Of a DNA stretch of 64,000 nt, positions 13,401 to 25,100 are shown piece by piece. How positions within the stretch are numbered: the first letter of the stretch is position 1; every line of letters begins with the position of its first letter. Source of the DNA: Brachionus plicatilis (Eukaryota; Rotifera; Eurotatoria; Ploima; Brachionidae); the NCBI GenBank assembly GCA_010279815.1, contig QEOQ01000180.1:419770-483769 (forward strand), read 5' to 3'. The notes beneath the pieces are model-generated. The model made no database searches, was not told the origin of the DNA, and saw only the letters and a program-made list of their open reading frames with translations. The position numbers and the translations under genes are program-made.

Positions 13401-13985
13401 AATTTTAAACAATTATTTTAAGTATTTTTTTTCAAATTTTAGAGAATGACTTGCGTGTTCTTCGAACTTGATACGAAAATATTCATCATATACAAAGTAA
13501 TAGTATTTTGAATTTTCTAAAAATTAAAGAATATCTTGTTAATAATTTTTCAAACATTTTCCATTATATAACTTTATTGCATTTAATCAATTAATAGAAA
13601 AAATAATGTTTTTTAAATACGGTGATTGTATCGACTTACAAATAATTAAATTCATTATCCATTTAACTTAATAATCTTTATTTCTATTAAATAGAATTTG
13701 TTTTAGTCAAAATATTTTTTAAATTAACAATCTTTATTTTATTCGTATTCAAATTCAGAAATTATTAAAATACTTTAATTTATTACAAAATGTTCTAAAA
13801 ATAATATTTTTTAAAAAACCTTATGGAATTAAATTTTAATCTTAAAAAAAAAATTAAAACAATTTAAAAAATCTAACACTAATTTTAACAAACTAATTAA
13901 ATTTTTATTCAACATTTCTTGTTAGTAATAATTCAATACTGTTTATTCTGATTGCCATAAAAGTTGGTTCATTTCATACTCCATG
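7439..13985. other. Long AT-rich intergenic region, no gene recognised
   Basis: About 6.5 kb upstream of the guanylate cyclase start and downstream of PXK. Only random-length open frames occur; the longest (about 72 codons near 12410) is low-complexity. Small structures noted: a perfect 14-bp palindrome CTCACAGCTGTGAG at 10091-10104, and two diverged direct copies of about 45 bases at 10796-10840 and 11085-11128 (GYCATTAAAWC then ATACC then AAACTTTAAT). The part nearest 7438 should hold the guanylate cyclase promoter, but no element could be assigned. Confidence 0.5.
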
Positions 13986-16753
13986 TTATTTAATTTTAGG
14001 TCCAGACTTATCAACAGTTTTTGTTTTCTTTAAAGCTCCTTTACTGAAACTTGTGATAGAAGATAAAAGTTGCGATCTATCAGGAGAAGTAGTTGGGGTT
14101 GAACTAATCAATGATGGTGGTGGTGGTGGGCCACCCGAAGAAGCTGGAGGAGGAGGCGGAGGAGGCGGAGGAGGTGGAGGGTGTCCTGAGGATAAAATTG
14201 GTGGAGGTGGAGGAGAAATCGGCGCAGATATTGGCGATACAGGTGAAAATGGTCCTGCGGGAGTTGATGGCGTGGTTGGCGTTTGGGGTATTGAATCAAC
14301 ACCTGAAAGATTTGAATTAGATGTTCTATCAATTTTGCTGTTCGATTTTTTCAAGCTTGGTTGATTAGTTTGAGCTAAAAATTAAAAGATTAATTTTTGA
14401 TAAAAACAAAAAAAAATTGAACAAGCAAATTATTAGTATTATTAGCCTGGTTATAGTTAGATATCTAATTTATTTAATATTAAAAGTTAGATATCTTTAG
14501 ATAACGAATTCAGCGTTTACCAATTAATCGACTTAAAAAACGGTGAAATATCATGCAAAAAAAGTGAATTTTTAACAGAAAGTATTATTTTAAACCTAAA
14601 AAAATTACTTCAAAACAAACAAATCATCGCTATTTTCAAGCAAAACTTAATTTTTGTAAATGATTTAAATTAGCAAAAAATTAATAAAAAAATAAGTCTA
14701 AAAGCTTAAAAACATACGACTAGGAAATTCGAGTGAATTTGCCGATTCTTTTTCAGCTTTCTAAAATACAAGGAAAATAAATTGAACAAAAAAATTTTTT
14801 ATTTCAATTTAAATCTGACTTTTTTTTCTTTTCGTCTCTTTCGTATTTCTTGTTCAGAAAGGACTTTAGTCTCGGCCTGGCTCTGTCTTTTCGATTTATA
14901 AATCTTAAAAAATAAGTTAAATAGAATCTCCCAGAGAAAATCTTCCTTAAAAATTTTAAAATTACAATTTTTTGTTCGTCAATTAGTTTTTTTTCTATAA
15001 ACTCTTTTGCTTTTACCAAGCTCTCTTTTACTTTGGATGATGCAAAAAGCTTTGTATTACTATTTGATGCAGATGAAGTGGATGCTGCAGCTGTTAGTGA
15101 CGAAGTAGGAAGAACTTCGATATTTGTATCCTTAAAAAATCTAATAAAAAATAAAAAATTTTGTAATTTTTTTTTTTTAATTTTCTCACGGAATTTCTAA
15201 AAGTTCATCAATTGCAGGTAAACTTTTTTTAGCTAGCATATCATCGGATAGAAGCAATTCAAGCAAAGCTTTTAATTCCTTGTTCTCACAGTCTTCAAAA
15301 TCCCTTCGAGAACTTGAAGTAATCAATGGTGCACCATAAGACATTTCATATAGAATGTGACCCAAACCATACACATCTACTTGTTCAATACTCTAAAATT
15401 AGATAAAATATTCCAATTATTTTTTATTAAACTTATTTAAGACTACAGTTATCTTGCGTTGTTCAGCTACAAAAGATCTATATAGACATGGCAGACCAAG
15501 AACTGCATTTGGAAGATCCGTGAGCTTAATTGTATTCCCGTTTTGTTCAATAAGAACATTCCCTGAATGTAAATGGCCTAAAAATGATTATTAATTTATA
15601 TCTTTAAAATCAAAATTTTTAATATACCATAAAAAAGTCCTTTGGAATAAATGAATTTTAGAGTGACTAGAATTTTTTTGCTTATTTGTTTGATAAGACT
15701 AATTGGAATTTTCTGATAATGAGGGTGTAGGGCGTATTTTTTAAGAAAAGGAGCATTTATTTTAGTCTAGTAAAAAATTAAATTAATTGAAAAAAAAAAT
15801 TTTTAAATCATGAAATTACTATTCCATTTATATAATCTCGGAGTGATATGAATCTTTCATTAAATCGTTGTATAACGATGGTGCTCAAATCTCCAGTATT
15901 TATTTTTATAATTGGATCAATGTATTCGTGCTGTAATATTTCAAATTAAAATTTAAATAAATTTTTTTTCAACAATTGATCAACTCACTTGAATTTGATT
16001 CATTTGCTGAAATATTGTTTTTAGCTCGGCTTCTTTTAAAATTTTATCTGGCCCATGCTCAATCTTAATTTAAAAGACTAAATGTTGTCATCAATTTTTA
16101 AGTAATTTATTTGTATTTAATACCCATGTTAGAATAAATTTATTATTTGCATATTCTGTGTTTTTAAGAAGAATGTGCTGTTTTCTAAAACGCCATCCTA
16201 AAATTAACTTTTTAAATAAAAATAATCTGGAAAAAAATTAATTACCAATTTCGTTTAATGGTTCGATTACTTGCCAATTTGAGTCGGACCTGAAAAACAT
16301 GGAAACGTGTGCTAGAGCCAGTTCTTTAAAATTTTCGGCATAATTTTCTTGATCCAGAAATTTTTTCACTGGCAATGACATCGAAAGAAACAAATTTCCC
16401 AAAATTTTGTCCATATAATTCTTAGAAATAAAATTATAAAAAAAATTTTTAATTTTTTCATTGATGGGTACTTGAAGGCCGTTTTGTCTGGTCATCAAAA
16501 AATCTTTATCCTTGTTACCGAATATTTTAGCGGGTGGTAATTGAAGTTCATAGTTCGATATAGTTAAATAAGCGTTCAATTCTTTGAAGTCATTGTAACG
16601 CTTCTTTATTTGCCACGAGTATTTAGAGTCTATGCCACGCTGTACCTTGATTAAATAAACAACATGATCTTTGTTTGTTTCAGTGGTCAAAAATGTGCAA
16701 CTCAAAGGTTGAGTATCATCAATGTCAAGTTTATTTGTTTGATTTAGAGCCAT
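13986..16753 (-). CDS. PXK: PX-domain kinase-like protein (PXK)
   Basis: Endosomal phosphoinositide-binding pseudokinase-like protein implicated in receptor trafficking and actin binding. Eleven exons (minus): 16753-16246, 16197-16124, 16063-15989, 15930-15820, 15766-15628, 15577-15447, 15392-15190, 15140-14966, 14903-14820, 14760-14718, 14374-13986; phases close to 643 residues (human 578). Start is MALNQTNKLDIDDTQPLSC, the only in-frame ATG there. The PX domain (about 15-135) contains VQRGIDSKYSWQIKKRYNDF. VSMFFRSDSNWQVIEPLNEI then GWRF matches human PXK closely. In the kinase-like domain (about 210-440) the HRD position reads GHLHSGN and the DFG position LTDLPNAVLGLP, so catalytic residues are missing, as in the family. 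The tail has a basic coiled segment, a run of 12 prolines (about 579-590) and an actin-binding WH2-like end (SQLLSSITSFSKGALKKTKT) finishing SGPKIK. The donor of exon 9 (GTCAGA) is weak; that join is the least certain. Confidence 0.93.
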
Positions 16754-19178
16754 AATTTTGGACCTGTTGCGAAAGTCATTAGACTCGATCAAAAATTAAG
16801 ATAGTATTCACTTTTCTTTGTTAAGAAAATAGTAAATTATTATATTCAAAAAAATAATGTAAATTGGTCATATGATAAAAGCTAAATATCAGCAATTTTT
16901 TAAATTATCTTTTTTATTTTGAATTGTTTTGATATTTCCTCAAAACCATTATGCAATCATAATTTTTTTTTATTATATAGATTTTGTTTAAAAATTTATG
17001 AATTTAGAAATTGAATGCAGAATTCCCATCACTTTTTCGTCTTTTACTCAAATGTTAAGTTTTTCTTTTGTTTAAAAATTTCAAAAAAATTATAATAAAT
17101 TGTCAAGAACAATCCTAAACAAAAAAGTTTCAATATTTAATTTTTTAAAGCAAATTTATTATACACCCATTCAGTTTTCCTTGCAAATTTTCTACTTCAT
17201 CAAAATTATCATGAGATGTTGAATTAAAAAGCGAAACACAAAAAAACATCAAGACAATTTTTTCAAAATTCTGAAAAATAAAATTAAAATATAATTTGAA
17301 ATAATCAATCAAAAAATATTAATTTTTTGTAAAAAATAAAATGGAAATTTTATTTGATACTTTATTGTGATGTAAAAATTTATCAAAAGAATTTGATTTT
17401 TTTCACAAGACGATTTTCATCAAAAAAATCAAACCTCCAACTTAATAAATTTTGAATTTATTTATTTATAGCTTCTGAACAAATTTTCCTTTCATTATGC
17501 AGATTCATGCTGCATTGCTCTTGACTTGACTTTTATCATAAATTACTTTTTTACATAACCATTCATTCAATGGAGGATAATTTAGAAGGTTTTGCTGCAT
17601 CAAGCATTTGTTTTACAGTGAGGAAATCATCTAAGAAGGTTGATATTACAACCTTAGATTAGTTGAATGAGTAATAACTTCCAAAAGACTTAAATCCTAG
17701 CTTCATAAATAATGAGATCAAAAAATTTTATAGTATCAATAAAATCAATAAGCAATCATTCTATATTAGGAAAAAAAAACAATTAGAAATAGAGATAAAG
17801 ATTTATGTTTTTTCTATTTTTTTTTTAAATTTATCTCTTATTGACAGTGGGCAGGTTTAATTTCAATAAAGTTTGCAGATATGGAAAATTATTTGGTCAT
17901 CGAAGCAGTCTTAATGAATAATTGAATTTTTGAGCAAAATGAACAATTTGAAAGTAAAGAAAAAATTTTATTTTTTACACGGCTTCAACTGATCAATTTT
18001 TTAAAACTCGGTTTCAATAAAAATATTTAGCGTGTTAATCTTAAAATAACTCTCTGATATATCACTGATTTACTTAATCATTTTATTTTTATAAATTAAA
18101 TTTTTTAAATTCTATTTAGTAATTTCAATTAACAACAAAATTTCACATTTAGCTCAATTCACTATATAAAAAATGTCTTAAAAAAATAAAGAAGATTAAT
18201 TGTATTGAATTCCAAGCGATGGTCTTTTTTCGTATTTGGTCTCGGCTTTTGACCAAAAAAAATTATTTACCGAAATTAGTAAATAGCGAGATTTTAATTT
18301 AATTCCATAAATAATTCAAAAAATTTAATTATCTAGTAAAAATGCATTTATTTTAGTAAAATAAAATTACTAAGCTTCTTTTTCTTTATTTATTTATTTA
18401 ATTCGAGTAAAAACACCAAAAGGCGATGCATAAAAAATTGATATTTCAAATTCTGACAGCATTTCAAGCATGTTCAAAATTTACATATAAAAATAATTTA
18501 ATAGATTAGACGACCAATAAGTCATTTATGGTTTTCTTGCATCTTTTTTGGTTTTAACAACATAATAAGAGAATTTTACCTGCTTGGCCTAGTTTTAGTA
18601 AATCTCTGAACCTTTTTACTATTTCAGATTCTGACAGCATTTCAAACATGTAAAAGTGTAGCTCTAGTAAAAAAACTGGCTAATTCTATTATGGTATCGA
18701 TACCGATGCCCTGAACTCCAATTGAATTTTCAATTCATTGTCATCGCATTTGCTAAATAATTTTTGTTCAGGATCATTTAATTCAATATTTTGCTGGAAA
18801 ATAAATTTTTGATTTCAATAACTTTTTATTCAAACTCTAAAAGAAATTTAAAGAAACATGAATAGAGAGTTGAGAATTTATCACGCAAGAGAAAATTAAC
18901 TAAATATTATTTGTTAGGAAAATTTCTGGATTTTTAGTGATGCAATAAGAAATTTAGATAAAAGAATAAATCGCTAAAATATTTGAGAAAAAATAAACAA
19001 AATTGTGTGTTTTGGAATTTATTGAAATTAAAATGAAACATTTATCCTTAATTATTAAAATAAAAAATTATCACAATTCATAATTTACTTATCAAGTAAA
19101 ATTTTCAGGTATTGTTTCCAGAATATAACCGAAAGAGATTTATTTTAATTTATTTTTTTTAAACAAGAAAACAATTTT
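16754..19178. other. AT-rich intergenic region
   Basis: Between the PXK start and the OSBPL1A stop, both minus-strand genes. It should hold the PXK promoter. No complete gene recognised. The only coding-like patches are at about 18420-18800, listed separately. Confidence 0.45.
18375..18795 (-). pseudogene. Exon-like fragments of an unrecognised gene, with an internal duplicated motif
   Basis: On the minus strand, a splice-acceptor-like TTTTCCAG is followed by a frame QNIELNDPEQKLFSKCDDNE. Next comes GVQGIGIDTIIELASFFTRA then TLLHV in another frame, then FEMLSESEIVKRFRDLLKLG before a donor-like GTAAAA. About 180 bases further on, LEMLSEFEISIFYASPFGVF then TRIK ends at a stop. The stretch encoding (F/L)EMLSE(S/F)EI occurs twice (about 18448-18475 and 18629-18655), as if an exon was duplicated. 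Frames break against each other, so this is either a decayed gene or a chance cluster. No family recognised. Confidence 0.25.
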
Positions 19179-22100
19179 TTATTCTTTGATATATAAATCA
19201 GGACAGTTCTTGAAGTCTCTCTGCCAATATTTGAAATTGAAAAAATAGGTCTCTTCGGATGTGTATGGATGCTTTTTCAATTGAAACCAATTTGGAATAA
19301 ATTCGCCTTTACGATTATTTCGAGCTTCCCGCTGTTTTTCTTCAAGCTTTGTTTTTTCTTCAGTGGCACGATCTTTAAAAGGCAAAAAAAATCAAAATTT
19401 GGTTAGTTTTAATAAAATTTTTTTTATATTTTATTTGATCATTTTTTAATTTTGTAAAACTTTTAATTATTCTGTATCTTTTGAGACTAAAAATGAAAAA
19501 TAAAAAATATTAATTAATTTACCTAAATCTCCAAGCTCTAATTGACGGACATCACTTCTTAATCTAGAATCAGTTGGCGCAATTACATTTTTTAAATCAT
19601 CTTTTAACTCGTTTAGGGTCATGGCAAAATAATTGAAGTAAAAATACTAAATAAAATTATTTAAAAAGTATTTTTTAAAAAAAATAAAGAAGGTTTACAT
19701 CAGAAGCATAACTTGGTCTGGGGACGACCCTCCAAATTTCAAGCAAGTCTAAATCTTCGGACGCTTTTAGAAAAGCTGAGTTAAAGGCAGGCTCGGACTT
19801 TTTGGAGCTTAGCCTTTCATCTTTAAATTTGGATGAGTTGTCTGAGTGATTTAAATCGGACTCGGAATGATTATTTTTTCCATGGTAAAAATTCGAATTT
19901 GAAGATGAATTTTTTTCATTGAAAAATTCGTCAACCTCAATCATTGGTAATTTTTTAGAACTCGATTTCACATAATGGTCATATTCCTTGGGATCACAAC
20001 TGTACAAACAATAGCTCCAATAGCCATACAATGCCCTGATTTTATTTTTTCTAAAAAATAATTTTTAAAACTATTCAATTATTTGATTTTTTTTCAATTA
20101 CTCACTTTTTATCATAAATAAATCCCTCAACTCTATGCAAGTCTTTGTTAGACCATGAATACGGTTTAAAATTTATAATTGCTTTATACCCAGTTTGATG
20201 GCAAACAATTTCCATTGTACCATACTTAAAAGTGACATTAGAGCAAAGAGAACAAATAACTAAGTCTTAAACCTACATATTCAAACCATAATTTGCCAAC
20301 AATTATGTTGTGTACACAACAAGTCACCGTTTGCCATGTGTAGGTTTCATTTAAATTCTTGAGCTCAACAGTCAAAGTACCTTTAGGCTGGATCTCAATC
20401 GATTTGCCCCAAAATTTCATCTTGGGGTTGACTGTTCCATAATAGCACCAGTTGTTTGGAATGATTGATTCGGAATGAAATGCAGAAATTGGAGGCTAGA
20501 TTGATTTTTTTAAAATATTTTCCTATAATTTAAAATTTTTAATTACATGATGAGAAACTTGTTCGGAAACAATTTTAAATCCTAAGTCTTCTCTAGTCAA
20601 TTCATATGTCTCACCCAGCAGTGGATTGAATGGCTTTGATAGGCGATCAATGTTGTTAGATATGCTGCTAACAGCAAAAGCTGTAATATACTCCAAACGC
20701 TTGCATGGATCAGGTGACATATTTATATCGGCCGCTTTATTAAGTAAATCACTGTAATAAACATTTTCTGTGATGCGCTGCAAAAATGACAAAGGCTCGC
20801 AGAGAGCTGCTGGCATGGCTATTTTGCTCAATTCTTTGCCAATAAATTGCTTCAAAATTGACCATATGCTTATTTGAGACCGGTCAAACATTTTTGACGG
20901 AAGACGCATCCTACAAAATAATTCATGTAAATATTTTCACTAAATACTTGTAAATTCAGCATTCTTTGATTAAAAAAAAATCAACCTATGTTTAAATCTT
21001 TCATTTTCACGTTTTTTGTCCAAATTTTTGTAATTTTGCTCCGAAGAGAGAGGCATTATTCTGGAAGTAATTAAGTCGCCTTCGTGACCATCCATTTATA
21101 ATTTATAAGTCAATTAATTTACAGTATATACAAATAAATTTCTAAAAGATCTTTTTAAATTAGTTTTATTTTGAAAAAAAAATTTAAAAAATTTGTCTGA
21201 GTTGAAAGAGTTTTTTGACTCTTAATTAAGAATTTAAAGAAGATTTAAAGTAATGGACAAAGCTGAGTCGGAATTGAATACAAATAATAGTCCTATTTTT
21301 TACTTTATCCTCAAAGATTAGCCCTAGTCAATGAGAAAATAATAATTTTGTAATCTAGTCATGATATGGGATTTTCGAGGATTTACCAGCTAATTATGCC
21401 CTTATCTACGTTGTTATGCAATAAAGACAACTTTAGTCGGGGCTGATCCAATTTTTGCCAATTGAAGCAAATACTTTCCTTTTAAAAAAATTTGAATCTA
21501 GATTGAAATAAATCGTATGATTTTTCAAAATAGTTCTAAATAAAATATGCACACAGTTACTGAGAAATTTTAAATTTTTACATAAATTAAGTTTAAAGGT
21601 GCACAAGAGAATAACAAGTTGTTGGATTATTAGTTTAAATTAGAATAATCAATGCTTAGAATATTTTCATTGTCTTTTATTTACTAATGACACTTCTTTA
21701 GGGCCTTGGGTAAAGATTAAATTAAAAAATTTAAAATTAAAAATAATTACATAAACTAAATAGTTTCAAATTTCTACATAAATTTTTTGCCTGTAAGATA
21801 TTTCGCTTTCGAGCTTAATAGGAATTGAGTAAATTGAAATTATTTGACTTTTAAAAAGCTAAAATTTTCCTGTAATAAAAGCTTGAATACATAAATGATT
21901 GTTTACAATTGAAGCTTTTTAGCGCTAATTTAGAAAATGCTAAACAAAATTGTTTCTTTTACACAAGCTTTTATTTGGTTAAAAAAAAAACATTTAAAAA
22001 TAATTAATTCAAATTTATTTCAGATTACTTGAGCGCTTTTAAATAAAAGTAAAAATGGTTAATGGTGAAAAAATTAAAATTTTACATATCTGTATTAATT

Positions 22101-25100
22101 ATTAGATAGTTTTATCAAAAACTAAAATTTAATTATTTTATAACTTTTTTGATATTGAATAAAGGTACAAAGATTTTTTGTTTTCTTATATTGATTAAAA
22201 ATTAAAATATACTTTAAATAAATTATTGTTACTTCAATAAGTTAATTTCTATTTAAATTTTGATTTTAGAAAAAAAGATAACTAATTTATTAAATTGAGG
22301 TGAATTTGTCTAAAAACTGGAACTATTAAAATGAAATTACCTATTGATGATTAAGTGCTTTTGATAAAATTAAGATTATTTTTTTTTGAAATCAAAGTAG
22401 TTTAGTCATAAATCATTTATAAAAAAACTTTTATAATTCTTAAAAAAATTAATGATCGAAAATAGTTTAAAAAATTTTGAACTTTTTTCTAAAAATAACA
22501 AAAAAACATGATCTTAATAAAGCTTTATATTATTTAAAAATATTTTTGATCTTTATTTTTTTAAATAAGAGGTTTTTTATAAATAATTTATGACAACACA
22601 CATTTGGCACAAAAAGCTATCCGAATCTTATCAAAAATTCAAAGTCCGACTTTGACTTCAAAATGAATGCTTGTGACTTTTTATACTTTGGCTTGTGCAC
22701 AAATCTAATATTTAATAAAAAATCATGATTTTCAATATTATTATTAAAATTTTATCAAATTCCTTCTCCAATTTAAGTATAAATTGGAGAAGGAATTTTG
22801 GACAGATTTTAGAATTTATGACCAAAAATGAAAGATAATTTTATTTTTTATCAAAAGACAAGCAAACTACTTTTTTTAAATTTTGTTCTTTTAAAAAAAT
22901 TTATCTTAACAACTCTTTAGAATGCTAAACTAGAGTCTTAAGTTGAACATATGTTTTTATTTTAATAAATGATGAAAACCTACCTCCAACCATTTTCATC
23001 TGTTTCCAATATATCAATTGCATTTTCTACTTTGGTAGCTAAATTCATCTCCATTAAAGTATTTTCTTGCGTTATTGCGGACTTCAGATCTTCGTTGCTG
23101 CCAAAAGAACTTTTTAGAGCCAGACTTTGGTTATCATCATTAAAATTGTCATTAGCAGTGTCGAAAAACTCTTCGGTTTCATCCGAGTCCGAGTTTGATA
23201 AGCGAGATATGTTATCTCCAAAATTATCCTCATCAGACACTTTGGAAGTTTCGGAAAGAGCTGAATTTTTACTCTTGGTCGCTTGACCCTGATCAGCTTC
23301 TAGTTCAAAATTTTCTTGAGCTAACACTCTCAGAGACTGTTCCAAAAGCTCACATTTGGATCTGCTTTCGGCCAGCTGGGTCTTCAGAGTCTTATAAATA
23401 AAGTAGAAAAATAATTTTTGAACCTTAAAAAAAATTACTGAATCACGTTGTTCATGTAAACTAAGACATTTATTCGTATTATCAACATAGTTTTTGAATT
23501 GAATTTTTAAATTTCCAAAATGTTGTTTACAATTAGAAATAACTTTTAAACAAAATTTAACACAATTAGTTAAATAGCTGAATTAAAGTTACTTTGATAG
23601 ACAGTTTGATTTCGTTCAGTTTCAGTAATTTCTACTGTATTTATTGAATTCAACTGCAGTTCTATTTGCTGCAGCAGAAAATTAAGCTTATCCTCATCTG
23701 CTTTTAGTGTCTTTAAATAATAAAATTTTAGTTAAAAAAAAAAAATTTTTTAATTGAAATTTTAAAAATAAAATTTTTATGAATAAAATTTATGATAATT
23801 AAAAGCAAAAAGCTTAGTTTGTTTATATTAGAAGTTTTTTTTAGCAAATTCAATAACTCAAGGTTAAATTGAGTTATTTTGTTTATTTAATATTTAAAAA
23901 TTTCATTAATTTTTTGTCTGTGTCAAAACAAGTACCAAAGTATACCAAATTAAAGGATATCTCCATCTGAGGGTACAAAGTATTTTTGTTTAAGTAAACA
24001 TGTCTGGCATATGCTTAACATAAACACTGCTATTTATTAAAAGCTGGCTTTGGTTTATTAATAAATAAGAATTAATTGAATGAATGATGATAATGTGTTA
24101 TTTCAAAATTTTGAAGAGTCAATTAATTTTACAAGCTTTTTGAAAAAAATTTAAAGCAATTGAAATTTTAAAACAGGGTGTGATCAAAAATTAGGTAATA
24201 GAAAAAATTTGAAAATTTAAAAAGATATTGATTCTAAACAAAGACTGGGTGATCACGTATTCAGAGTAGTGCTTCATTATGAGCATAACTCTGTCAATCA
24301 AATTTCTTTGCTGGTTGTTTCGAGCAACATGAAATGAAAAAGTGATCTCTAATGCTGAATAAATATTCTCAATAATTATAATAATTTACGGCAGCTTGGA
24401 ATATAAAGAACGTAAAATTTGAATCAAGCTATTAAGAACTTTTAAAAAAATTATTCAATTTTTGTGCTTTTCTCTAGCTGGTTGAGCCAGGAGTTATATA
24501 ATCACGTAAATTTCAAATCTCATCTAGCTACAGACTATAAAATCATATTACAATCTTATGATTATTTATTTGAATTACCAAAATTCTGTTCTAGTATAAT
24601 TTTGCGTACAGAACAATTACCACTCTCTAGAACAATTTCGTAGTTTTTTTTTTTTTTTTCTTCAAAAAATTTCTATAAAAATGCAATTATTATTATTATG
24701 TATTTTTTATAGCAAAAAAATATATTTACAAAAATAAAATATAAATATATTAAAATTTCTATATATTCGTTCATTTTAGTCTATATGTAAATTTTCATTT
24801 TCATCTTAAAATTTTTTTTTCATATTTTTCCACTAGTTCTTTTGGACGCTTTGCCAAATTCCACAAAAATAAACCTACGCGTTGATTTAGAACCACTTTG
24901 TTCATTACCAATTGCTTTTTTACCACCAAAGAAAAATGAGCTCAGCACAGCAAATCGAACAACACCAACCCGTGGACCGCACTTCTGGTGCTCAGATCAG
25001 CACATCGCCCAAACCAGACCTGCAAAGACAATCTTCGACTGGAACCACCCCGGTTCAAACAGTGACCAACTATTTCAAGCATTTGTTTGGTCTGAGCGCC

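Noticed and set aside
14053..14364. Plus-strand frame rich in glycine opposite the PXK tail
   Set aside because: It is the complement of the polyproline-coding exon of PXK; the minus strand matches the known PXK C-terminus.
14904..14965. Reading straight through the PXK exon 8/9 boundary (open frame to 14804)
   Set aside because: Removing the 62-base intron restores a frame (KSKRQSQAETKVLSEQEIRK then RRKEKK) that resembles the basic segment of human PXK and joins the next exon in phase.
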